DNA from: Halobaculum roseum
Lineage (GTDB): Archaea > Halobacteriota > Halobacteria > Halobacteriales > Haloferacaceae
Length of the DNA: 64,000 nucleotides
NCBI RefSeq assembly: GCF_019880245.1
Contig: NZ_CP082286.1
Coordinates: forward strand, 1,444,521-1,508,520
Reading direction: 5' to 3'
Part shown: piece by piece, positions 57,109-63,984 of the stretch
Layout: every line of letters begins with the position of its first letter
How positions within the stretch are numbered: position 1 is the first letter of the stretch
Translations under genes and position numbers: made by a program
The notes under the pieces: model-generated
Database searches by the model: none
Seen by the model: the letters and a program-made list of their open reading frames with translations, nothing else
What the model was told of the DNA's origin: nothing

Positions 57109-57618
57109 TCAACAGTTAATTCTGTGTTCGTCAAGGTCTGCTTCGCTAAGGCGAGGAGAGAGCGACAATAATTCTCTCACACTGTCCTCCGTCTCGGGAG
57201 CTGCTGACTGAGTCATCGTGGGTGGTGCTTCTGGTGTGAATGTTCGCTGTTCTGTGCCTGTACTTGCCGCAATTGCGTACCTATCAATGGCGATCGCTAT
57301 CTGCCAACCCGCACAAGCCAAACTCCGCGCGTTACCTTCTGAGAATCCTTCCTCCGAATCCATCACCACGAACTCGTAGGAATACCCGTCTGGCCCTTGG
57401 TACTGACCGATAGCACCGTCAGTCGCTCCCAATGGTGACCAAGCCGGTTCGTGTTCCTGAGTGCCGTGAAACTCCCACGAATCGGTTGAATCTGGCAGGT
57501 AGGACTCAGGGCCAGATTCAGCCACTGCTCTCGGAGTCGAACCTGTATCTCTGCCTGAGCAGCCCGAAACAGCTGTAAGAACAGCAGTTACTCCAAGACA
57601 GAACTGTCGGCGATTCAT
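57109..57618 (-). CDS. element-encoded lipoprotein, unknown function
   Basis: A 169-residue lipoprotein. MNRRQFCLGVTAVLTAVSGC has the short Tat-type arginine pair and lipobox Cys20. The mature part is a small globular domain (WEFHGTQEHEPAWSPLGATDGAIGQYQGPDGYSYEFVVMDSEEGFSEGNARSLACAGWQIAIAIDRYAIAASTGTEQ) with a VRELLSLSPRLSEADLDEHRINC end. The pattern of YSYEFVVMDS and ALACAGWQIA may be an intact fold but I cannot place it. It is downstream of, and on the same strand as, the integrase. Confidence 0.75.
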   Translation of the reverse strand: MNRRQFCLGVTAVLTAVSGCSGRDTGSTPRAVAESGPESYLPDSTDSWEFHGTQEHEPAWSPLGATDGAIGQYQGPDGYSYEFVVMDSEEGFSEGNARSLACAGWQIAIAIDRYAIAASTGTEQRTFTPEAPPTMTQSAAPETEDSVRELLSLSPRLSEADLDEHRINC

Positions 57619-57781
57619 AAATTACGCAGATGCCGTCTTAGGTAAATGCTTTCTCCGTATCGGTCAATCGAGAGTAGTGTTAATTACGTGCCCTGTATCT
57701 AACGGACTGATTCCAGGCGACTGTCCGTTAGTTGCTGTGGTCGGAATCAGTTCAGTTTTCACCCGAATCGATCTTTGCCAG

Positions 57782-59092
57782 TCATAGATCCAATTCCTCC
57801 TTAACGTCGGCCATCAACTCATCTTTTAATTCGCTAAGGACCGCCTCCTTCGCACCGGGGTTTTCGAGAACTTCCTTAGCGACATTCACCCCTTTGTCCT
57901 CAGACGGAGAACCTTCCCCGCGACTATCCCATAACCGCGACTCCGCGACCCGCTCCATTTGGTCCGAATCGTGTTTCAATGCGAGGCCACACGACGGACA
58001 GAAAGACGCCCCGGTTAGATCGGAGATCGGAGTATCACAGGCCGGGCAATTCTCGAATAGGTGTTTCTCCTCATCCGCTTCTTCTTCTATACCATAGTGT
58101 AGCTCAATGTCCCTAGCTTTCGATTCGTCCGAAAGACTCCCGTAGCGCGCTAGCTGTGGCGAATCCTCTCCCCACCCGACCATGTATTTAATCCACTGAT
58201 CGGAAAGTCCATCCCGAATCATCCGGCGAATCGCGGTGTGTCGTAGCCGGTGCGTCTTTTGTTTGTGTTTGTCAATCCCGGCACGGTCGCCCGCCCGCTT
58301 TAGCGCCTTAGTGATACCAGATACGCCAAGAGCATCACCAAGGTCGTAGCCGTTTCCGGACCGTTGACAGACAAATAGCGCCGCCTCTGGATCCTCGGGC
58401 CATGTGGGATGTTCGTTAATCCACCGAGCGACGTAGGGCGTCGCCCATAGAAGCGGACGGTAGCCCTCCGCGCCTTTTAGTCCGATAGCTTCGGGATTTA
58501 AGTGGAATCCGCCGCTGTTTCCCTCGATTTTCACGTCTTTACATAAGACGGAACCCATAGCGGATCGCCTCTGTCCGGTGGCGAGCCACATAGCCCACAT
58601 GGCGGAATCGCGGGTATTTGAGACGCCAATCAGCCGGGAGGTTTCCGAAGCCGTGAAACAATCCGCTTCGGTGATTTTGCCGTCCGAGGGTTGACCGACC
58701 CTAATATCCTCATTCCATTCTTTGCCTAAGTGGTTGAGGTAGATCGAAAGACACCGTTTGATATTACCGACGTAGCTTTCGGAATATCCGCCCGCGGGCG
58801 CACCGTCGAGTGTCCCGTTCTGCAACCCAAGGACGAAATCAGTATGGTCGGAACCATATTCGGAGTGTTCCCAGTCAACGACCGGTTTCTCGGCTAGCTC
58901 ACAAGCACGACGAAGGTTGGTTAGTAGATTCGCCTGCGTCGAAGGCTCAAAATCCCCCGACGCTTCCCTCATGCCGTATAGTGCGAGGATCGCTTTGCGG
59001 TCCCGTTCGTCCACCCCGTCGGACTCACGTAGGTTTTTCTCGGCGCGGTTCTTCTTCTTGACGGAGCCCGAGGGGTCGGTTGCTTCGGCCAT
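57782..59092 (-). CDS. tyrosine recombinase/integrase with zinc ribbon
   Basis: A 436-residue integrase. A core-binding domain lies at about 45-125 (STQANLLTNLRRACELAEKP..., SYVGNIKRCLSIYLNHLG). The catalytic residues are R175 in TGQRRSAMGS, HxxR 281-284 in THRLRHTAIRRM, a W307/G motif in YMVGWGED, and Tyr317 in LARYGSL. A C-terminal zinc ribbon (C349-C352...C365-C368, CPAC...CPSC) is followed by a helical tail. It presumably mediates site-specific integration at tRNA-Gly. Its gene ends near attR, typical of tRNA-targeting elements. Confidence 0.93.
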   Translation of the reverse strand: MAEATDPSGSVKKKNRAEKNLRESDGVDERDRKAILALYGMREASGDFEPSTQANLLTNLRRACELAEKPVVDWEHSEYGSDHTDFVLGLQNGTLDGAPAGGYSESYVGNIKRCLSIYLNHLGKEWNEDIRVGQPSDGKITEADCFTASETSRLIGVSNTRDSAMWAMWLATGQRRSAMGSVLCKDVKIEGNSGGFHLNPEAIGLKGAEGYRPLLWATPYVARWINEHPTWPEDPEAALFVCQRSGNGYDLGDALGVSGITKALKRAGDRAGIDKHKQKTHRLRHTAIRRMIRDGLSDQWIKYMVGWGEDSPQLARYGSLSDESKARDIELHYGIEEEADEEKHLFENCPACDTPISDLTGASFCPSCGLALKHDSDQMERVAESRLWDSRGEGSPSEDKGVNVAKEVLENPGAKEAVLSELKDELMADVKEELDL

Positions 59093-59162
59093 CCGGTTGA
59101 GTAGCCGCGTGGTGCTAGCATCAAGCTAACTGTTCTACTCACCCGCTAGCTTCCCAAGCTAA

Positions 59163-59191
59163 TAGCCCGGGTTCAATTCCCGGACGGCGCA
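59163..59191 (+). other. attR: 29-bp copy of the tRNA-Gly 3' end
   Basis: Identical to 55761-55789. The 5' side (59145-59162) carries CTTCCCAAG with TAGC/GCTA arms: an anticodon loop like the tRNA's at the same spacing (13 bases before TAG), but with a different paired stem. The tRNA stem there is AAGCC/GGCTT. Crossover must therefore lie within the 29-bp block. Confidence 0.85.
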
Positions 59192-59233
59192 TGTCTCGAA
59201 CGCCGGTGAGAGACATCGCCGACGGGAATTGAA
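59172..59233 (+). other. tRNA-mirror hairpin downstream of attR/tRNA-Gly
   Basis: The 5' arm (59172-59197) is the T-loop through acceptor end plus trailer (TTCAATTCCCGG...ATGTCTC). The 3' arm (59210-59233) is its near-complete reverse complement (GAGACAT...CGGGAATTGAA), with only small bulges, around a 12-base loop. The 3' arm stops exactly at the complement of the T-loop start and is followed by GTAGA. A similar structure exists downstream of tRNA-Lys at 63911-63984. Confidence 0.85.
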
Positions 59234-59274
59234 GTAGATCGGACGCGCGCAGCGGCGCGAGCACGTCCGAGCGT

Positions 59275-59297
59275 GGTTCAATTCCCGGACGGCGCAC
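59275..59297 (+). repeat. third, partial copy of the tRNA-Gly 3' end
   Basis: A 23-bp exact match to 55768-55790 (GGTTCAATTCCCGG...GCAC), starting within the T-stem. It lies 83 bp after attR. Together with attL and attR this makes three direct copies. It may mark an older integration or a decayed trailer. A CGGACG/CGTCCG hairpin (59239-59270) precedes it. Confidence 0.85.
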
Positions 59298-59350
59298 TTC
59301 CGGCGAACTCGAACGAAACAGCCACGGCGCCGCCGACCGCGTCGTCGGGT

Positions 59351-59719
59351 ATGCGCACCGTCTTCCACGTCTCCACCGTCGATCAACTCTCGTACGTCGA
59401 CGCGAAGGTCCGGAACCTTCTCGGCGACGACACGGTGTCGGTCACGTCCGTCGCGGTCGTCGTCGACAGCCCCGCGGTCATCGACGCGGCCGCCGAGGAT
59501 GAGGGTCGCGAGCGCGTCGAGGCCGTCCTCGCCGCGGGCGAGAGCGAGGACGGCGCCGCCGGCGAGGACGCGGACACCGCGTTCCGCGTCTGCTCGAACG
59601 CCCTGCGGGGCGCGACGGCGACGCTCGACGACCTCCCCGCGGGCGTCGAGTCGGCGTCCTCCGGCGTCGGCGAACTCACCCGGCTCCAGGGCGACGGCTG
59701 GGCGTACATCCGCCCGTAG
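59351..59719 (+). CDS. DsrE/DsrF-like family protein
   Basis: A 122-residue protein starting with ATG at 59351. It has MRTVFHVSTVDQLSYVDAKVRNLLGDDTVSVTSVAVVVDSPAVID, an acidic insert, and FRVCSNALRGATATLDDLPAGVESASSGVGELTRLQGDGWAYIRP. The single Cys in FRVCSNAL is in the position of the conserved DsrE cysteine and could carry persulfide sulfur. Sulfur transfer is the likely role; the partner is not nearby. Confidence 0.8.
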   Translation: MRTVFHVSTVDQLSYVDAKVRNLLGDDTVSVTSVAVVVDSPAVIDAAAEDEGRERVEAVLAAGESEDGAAGEDADTAFRVCSNALRGATATLDDLPAGVESASSGVGELTRLQGDGWAYIRP

Positions 59720-59776
59720 GCTCGCGTACGTTCACCGGCGCCAACATATATCACCCCGACGCGACGACAGCGACGT

Positions 59777-60037
59777 ATGCCCCACCGAACCGGTATCTCG
59801 CACGCCGTCGCCGCGTTGGCGGCGATGGTGTCGGCCTCGTATCTGAAGGACGTCCTGAAACACCTCGTGAGCGCGCCCGAACTCGTCGCGTACGCCAACG
59901 CGGCGGGCGTCCATCTGGTCGACCGTGTCGGCGCGGCGGCCGCGACCGACACGGTGGCGGGCGTGGCCGCCGCCGGGCTCCTCGTCGTCCTCACGTTCGT
60001 GTGGGGGTGGGCGTACCACCACCGCGTTATCGGGTGA
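59777..60037 (+). CDS. small two-helix membrane protein
   Basis: An 86-residue protein, MPHRTGISHAVAALAAMVSASYLKDVLKHL, then a second segment at AATDTVAGVAAAGLLVVLTFVWGWAYHHRV. The final WAYHH could face the cytosol. It lacks recognisable motifs. It is followed by a leftward gene with no gap. Confidence 0.65.
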   Translation: MPHRTGISHAVAALAAMVSASYLKDVLKHLVSAPELVAYANAAGVHLVDRVGAAAATDTVAGVAAAGLLVVLTFVWGWAYHHRVIG

Positions 60038-60796
60038 TCACGCCGGCCAGTCGGCCGGGTCCGCGTCGATCCGCTCGCGCAACGTCGCGGTCGCGTCGGC
60101 GTCGTACCGGAGGACGCGCCGCCACCACGGGCCCTTCCCCGAATCGGCCGAGAGATCGGTGACCAGCCGGTTCGCGTCGGCGCCGCCGGCGGGCGTCGAC
60201 AGGGGGACCGCGCGGTCGAACAGCCGCGAGCCGTCGGGGTCGCCGCGGACGAGCACCGCGGCGTCGAACGACTCGCGGCGGGCGTGGGCGTTCGAGGCGA
60301 ACCGCGCCCGGGTCGCCGCGTCGGCCTCGCGGTACCCGTCGCCGGCGAGCACCTCCGCGACGCGGAACTCGCCGATCAGGAAACAGCCCCACTCCTGCGG
60401 CAGCCAGTCGACGCGATCAGCTCGGGCGGGGTGGTCTGCACGGTTGGAGCGGTCGGCGTCCCCCTCGCGGACGGTCAACGTCGCGTAAAACAGGAGGGAG
60501 TCGCCGGGCTCCAGCGCGGAGATCGGTCGGGCCTTGACGCCGTGGGGATCGCCGTAGGTGTACGCCTCGCGACCGAGCGCGTCAGCGAACTCCGGATCGA
60601 GGTGGACCGGGCGGTCGACCGCGTCGTCGGGGACGTACGCGGCGAGGTCGAGGTCGGCGTAGGTGGGGACCGGCTCGGCGGTCGGCTCGCGCTCGGGGAT
60701 CGGGACGTAGACGAACGAGCCGTCCGGGTACACCGGCCCGCGGCGACCCGGGAGGTTCGTGTTGGCGGCGACGTTGATGGCGACCGCGCGGGGCAT
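60038..60796 (-). CDS. Nmad3-like nucleotide-modification-associated protein
   Basis: A 252-residue protein. The N-terminus PRAVAINVAANTNLPGRRGPVYPDGSFVYVPIPE resembles the Nmad3 family (nucleotide modification associated domain 3), and so does DSLLFYATLTVREGD...WGCFLIGEFRVAEVL. Members of this family occur with DNA or nucleotide hypermodification enzymes. I assign it from the N-terminal pattern, not from catalytic residues. The start is taken at 60794-60796; a longer frame has no recognisable sequence. Confidence 0.7.
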   Translation of the reverse strand: MPRAVAINVAANTNLPGRRGPVYPDGSFVYVPIPEREPTAEPVPTYADLDLAAYVPDDAVDRPVHLDPEFADALGREAYTYGDPHGVKARPISALEPGDSLLFYATLTVREGDADRSNRADHPARADRVDWLPQEWGCFLIGEFRVAEVLAGDGYREADAATRARFASNAHARRESFDAAVLVRGDPDGSRLFDRAVPLSTPAGGADANRLVTDLSADSGKGPWWRRVLRYDADATATLRERIDADPADWPA

Positions 60797-60892
60797 GCGA
60801 TCGCGTTGCGGCGGCCACGGCTTAGCGTCGGCGACCGCGGCGCGTGTCGGCCGCCGTTCGCCTCGCACGACCGTCAGCCGTGGTTCGCTTCG

Positions 60893-61522
60893 CTATCGCT
60901 CAGCGAACCACACCCCGAACTTCTCCAACGCCCGCCCGCGGTGGGAGATCGCGTTCTTCTCTGCGGCGTCCATCTCGGCGAACGTCGACCCGTCGTACTC
61001 GAATATCGGGTCGTAGCCGAAGCCGCCGTCGCCGCGCGCCTCGACGATCTCGCCGCGGACGACGCCCTCGAACAGCTTGACTGGGAGGGGCTCGGTCTCC
61101 GCGTCGTCGCGCTCGGCCCCCGTCGCGGCCGCGGCGACGCGGTCGTCGCGGTCGATCGGATCCGGGGAGGCGTCGAACGGCTCGCCGTCGCAGTACGCGA
61201 GCACGCAGCGGAACGAGGCGCGGCGGTCGTCGAGTTCGGCGTCGACGAGCCGACGGACGGCCTCGACGCCGATCGTGTCCTCGACGTACGCGGAGTACGG
61301 GCCGGGGAAGCCGTCGAACCCGCGGACGAACAGGCCGGCGTCGTCGACGAGCACCGGCTCGCCGGCGTGGCGGTACGCCTCGCGGGCGCCGCGGGCGGCG
61401 ATCGGCGCGAGATCGTCGGCCTGGATCTCCGTGTAGTCGAAGTCGAGCTGGGAGACCTCGTCGCCGAGGTACTCGCGGGCCTCGCGGACCTTCCCGGGGT
61501 TCGTCGTGACGTAGCGGAGCAT
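60893..61522 (-). CDS. rdgB: non-canonical purine NTP pyrophosphatase (ITPase)
   Basis: Hydrolyses dITP/XTP to the monophosphate and pyrophosphate, preventing base misincorporation. The 209-residue HAM1-family protein has RYVTTNPGKVREAREYLG at the N-terminus (Thr-Xaa-Asn-Xaa-Gly-Lys), ETDDxxL-like EPVLVDDAGLFVRGFDGFPGPYSAYVEDTIG, and GFGYDPIFEYDGSTFAEMDAAEKNAISHRGRAL. All family motifs are visible; the Lys in the N-terminal motif binds the nucleotide. Confidence 0.95.
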   Translation of the reverse strand: MLRYVTTNPGKVREAREYLGDEVSQLDFDYTEIQADDLAPIAARGAREAYRHAGEPVLVDDAGLFVRGFDGFPGPYSAYVEDTIGVEAVRRLVDAELDDRRASFRCVLAYCDGEPFDASPDPIDRDDRVAAAATGAERDDAETEPLPVKLFEGVVRGEIVEARGDGGFGYDPIFEYDGSTFAEMDAAEKNAISHRGRALEKFGVWFAER

Positions 61523-61663
61523 ACCCGCGCTCGGGGCGGCCCCGGCAAAGCGGCGTCGATGTGGCGGGCCTCGGCAACGCGGCGACACCCCGGCCGTCAC
61601 AGGTCACGGCAGGGACGGCCACCCCCGGGAGCCTTTTGACGCGGCGGAGCCGACGAGTGGACG

Positions 61664-62383
61664 ATGAGTCACGATCGCCCCGGCGACGGCCGTGACGACG
61701 AGGACCGCGCCCGGGGGCGGGGTCGACCGCTCGGAACCCGTCGCGCGGACCGCGAGGCGGAGGTCGGCGAGCCCGTGGTCCGGGGCGACCCCGCGGTCAC
61801 GGGCGAGCGCGCCGAGCGCGCGGCCCGGTTCGACCCCGACGACGACGAGAGCCTCGCCGAGGCCGCCGAGACCGTCCGCCGGTTCGCCAGCGAGGCCGTC
61901 GCCGGCGACGACAACGTCGTCATGCTCCGGGGAGCAGCCGCCTGTGCGGCGCTCGTGCGCGGCCACGGCTCGTACAAGGCCGCCGCCGAGGCCGCCGGCG
62001 ACGGCGTCCAGGTGTCGTTCATCCGCAAGTGGGCCCGCGTGCACGACCTTCCCGAATCGGTCCGCCGGCACGTCGCCCGCGGCCACATCGCGCCGACGGC
62101 CGCGAAACACATCGCGCGCGTCGCCGGCGACGCGCGCTTCGACCTCGCGTGGGCGGTCCTCGACGGCGGCCTCACCGTCCGCGAGGTGCGGCGCGCGGCC
62201 AGCGCGATCAACGACGGCACCGCCCCCGAGGCGGCGCTCCGGGCCGAAGGTGTCGCACCCGGAACCCTCAGCGTCGACCTGCCGCTCGACGTCTACCGCC
62301 GGCTGCGTGACCGCGCGTCGCTGGAGAACCGCGAGCCCGGCGACGTGATCGCCGACTCGCTCGACGCCGCCCGGAAGGACTGA
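61664..62383 (+). CDS. ParB/KorB-type HTH haloarchaeal protein
   Basis: A 239-residue protein. After a basic/acidic disordered N-terminus (about 1-50), a region (ESLAEAAETVRRFASEAVAGDDNVVMLRGAAACAALVRGHGSYKAAAEAAG) leads to a helix-turn-helix close to ParB-like domains: DGVQVSFIRKWARVHDLPESVRRHVARGHIAPTAAKHIARV. A C-terminal helix-turn (LPLDVYRRLRDRASLENREPGDVIADSLDAA) looks like a ribbon-helix-helix or dimerisation element. It may bind DNA. Related to a conserved haloarchaeal DUF family, number uncertain. Confidence 0.75.
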   Translation: MSHDRPGDGRDDEDRARGRGRPLGTRRADREAEVGEPVVRGDPAVTGERAERAARFDPDDDESLAEAAETVRRFASEAVAGDDNVVMLRGAAACAALVRGHGSYKAAAEAAGDGVQVSFIRKWARVHDLPESVRRHVARGHIAPTAAKHIARVAGDARFDLAWAVLDGGLTVREVRRAASAINDGTAPEAALRAEGVAPGTLSVDLPLDVYRRLRDRASLENREPGDVIADSLDAARKD

Positions 62384-62452
62384 CCGGCCGAGGCCGGTCG
62401 ATTCCGTCGCGGTCGCGTCGTCGTCTTCGCCGTCGCCGTCACCTACGACGGC

Positions 62453-63721
62453 TCAGTCGCCCGCGAGGAACCCCGCGGCGGCGTCACGGATCACCCCCCG
62501 AGCCGTCTCCACCTCCGCCCAGCGGACCGTCTCGTCCGGGAAGTGCGCCCGCTCGACGCTCCCGGGCCCGAACACGACCGTCGGGACCCCCGCGGCGACG
62601 TAGTGGCGGTTGTCCGCGCCGTACGTCGCGCCAACGGGTGCGGTGTCGGACAGCCCCGCGTCGGTCATCGCCGCCCGCAACGACCGGACCACGGGTTCGT
62701 CGGCGTCGATCTCGGCCGGTTCGAACATGATCGAGAACCGGTCGAACTCGGGCGGGTGCTCGCGCAGCCAGTCGTCCTCCGCCACGATCCGTGCGAGCCG
62801 TTCCTCGAACTCCGCCTCCACCTCGTCGACCGTCTCGCCGGGGGCGACGCCGATCCGCCACTCGGCGGTCAGCGTTCCCGGCACGGTCGAGGCCCACGAC
62901 CCCGCCTCGACGCGGCCGCAGACGACGGGCCACGGCACGTCGTACTCCCCGTACAGCGGATGGGTGACGCGCTCGCACCGCTCGGCCTCCAGGTCGGTGA
63001 ACGCCCGCCTGATCTCCTCGAACAGGGGGAGCGTGTCGACGCCGTTCCACCGCGTCGCGGCGTGGGCGCTCCGGCCCGCGATCTCCAGACGCTTCATCAC
63101 GGTTCCCTCCGTCGCCGTGACGGCGCGGAGCTCGGTCGGCTCCGCGACGAGGGCGGCGTCGCGGTCGAAGGGGTACGGCGAGTCGAGCGCCGCCGCGGCC
63201 GCGCCGATGCCGCCCTCCTCCTCGCCGGCGACCGCCTCGACGACGACCCGGCCGTCGATGCTCAGATCGCCCGACTCGACCGCCTCCCGGAGGTCGAGCG
63301 CGGCGTGGACGCAGGCGGCGACGGCGGCCTTCATGTCGACGGCGCCCCGGCAGGTGAGCGTCTCCGCGCCGTCGTCGGCCTCGCCCCACACGGGATCGAA
63401 GGGGTCGCTCGTCCAGAGGTCGTCGTCCGCGGGTACCACGTCGAGGTGGCCGTTGAGGACGACCGTTCGGCCGGCGGCGGGGTCGCCGAACGGGAGGACG
63501 CCCGCGACGCTCGGACGCCCGGCCGCGTCGATGTCGGCCGGGTCATTCGGGAACGACGAGTGCTCGGCGAGTCGTTCGGGGTCGGCTTCCCACGTGTAGG
63601 TCTCGAAGCCGGCGTCGGCGAGGCGGTCGCGGAGCCACTGGGCGGCGGCCGCCTCGTCGCCGTCGGTGGTCTCGAACGAGCACAGCCGGGTCGCGAGGTC
63701 CCGCAGATCGGGGACGGTCAT
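62453..63721 (-). CDS. M20-family (ArgE/DapE) metallopeptidase
   Basis: A 422-residue di-zinc hydrolase. VVLNGHLDVVPADDDLWTSDPFDPVW and TCRGAVDMKAAVAACVHAALDL supply the first metal His/Asp and the bridging Asp; VEAVAGEEEGGIGAAAAAL carries the Glu pair. SAHAATRWNGVDTLPLF starts the dimerisation lid. The final GVPTVVFGPGSVERAH has the last His. Function could be succinyl-diaminopimelate, N-acetylornithine or other deacylation; the substrate is not readable. Confidence 0.92.
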   Translation of the reverse strand: MTVPDLRDLATRLCSFETTDGDEAAAAQWLRDRLADAGFETYTWEADPERLAEHSSFPNDPADIDAAGRPSVAGVLPFGDPAAGRTVVLNGHLDVVPADDDLWTSDPFDPVWGEADDGAETLTCRGAVDMKAAVAACVHAALDLREAVESGDLSIDGRVVVEAVAGEEEGGIGAAAAALDSPYPFDRDAALVAEPTELRAVTATEGTVMKRLEIAGRSAHAATRWNGVDTLPLFEEIRRAFTDLEAERCERVTHPLYGEYDVPWPVVCGRVEAGSWASTVPGTLTAEWRIGVAPGETVDEVEAEFEERLARIVAEDDWLREHPPEFDRFSIMFEPAEIDADEPVVRSLRAAMTDAGLSDTAPVGATYGADNRHYVAAGVPTVVFGPGSVERAHFPDETVRWAEVETARGVIRDAAAGFLAGD

Positions 63722-63822
63722 GGGTGTCGGTCGGCGGCCGTCGATAAGGTCGTGTGGGTGGCGGCCGGGCCGTCGCCGTCGTTCGTAAACGCTTATGCGC
63801 GCACGACGGTATGGTCGGGTGA

Positions 63823-63930
63823 GGGCTGGTAGCTCAGTTAGGGAGAGCGTCCGGCTTTTAACCCGTTCGGACGGCGCGTGCGTGCGGGGAAGTCACCGGA
63901 CGGTCGGGGGTTCGAATCCCTCCCAGCCCG
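63823..63930 (+). tRNA. tRNA-Lys (TTT) with 34-nt intron
   Basis: Exons fold into a 74-nt tRNA with acceptor GGGCTGG/CCAGCCC, D-arm GCTC-AGTTAGGGA-GAGC, anticodon stem TCCGG/CCGGA, T-arm GGGGG-TTCGAAT-CCCTC and anticodon TTT. The intron (63861-63894) lies between positions 37 and 38. The bulge-helix-bulge is complete: central helix CTTT (63855-63858)/GAAG (63889-63892), 5' bulge TAA, 3' bulge TCA, then inner helix CCCG/CGGG. Discriminator is G. Confidence 0.95.
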
Positions 63931-63984
63931 CTATTCCTGCGAGCGTCAGCGAGCAGTGAATAGCGCCGGCTGGAGGGATTCGAA
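63911..63984 (+). other. tRNA-mirror hairpin downstream of tRNA-Lys
   Basis: The 5' arm (63911-63936) runs from the T-loop through the tRNA end to CTATTC. The 3' arm (63958-63984), GAATAGCG...GGGATTCGAA, is nearly its reverse complement with minor bulges, around a 21-base loop rich in GCGAGC. The arm ends at the complement of the T-loop start and continues GTAGAC. Same design as the structure at 59172-59233. Confidence 0.85.

Larger units (their letters stand above)
55761..59191 (+). mobile_element. 3.4-kb integrated element in tRNA-Gly(CCC)
   Basis: Bounded by 29-bp direct repeats (attL 55761-55789, attR 59163-59191; TAGCCCGGG...GGCGCA). It carries a small rightward gene, two leftward Tat lipoproteins and a leftward tyrosine integrase near the attR end. 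Base composition is distinctly lower in G+C than the flanks. There are no replication, capsid or conjugation genes, so it looks like a minimal integrative element or satellite carrying secreted proteins. Direction is given for the tRNA. Confidence 0.85.
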
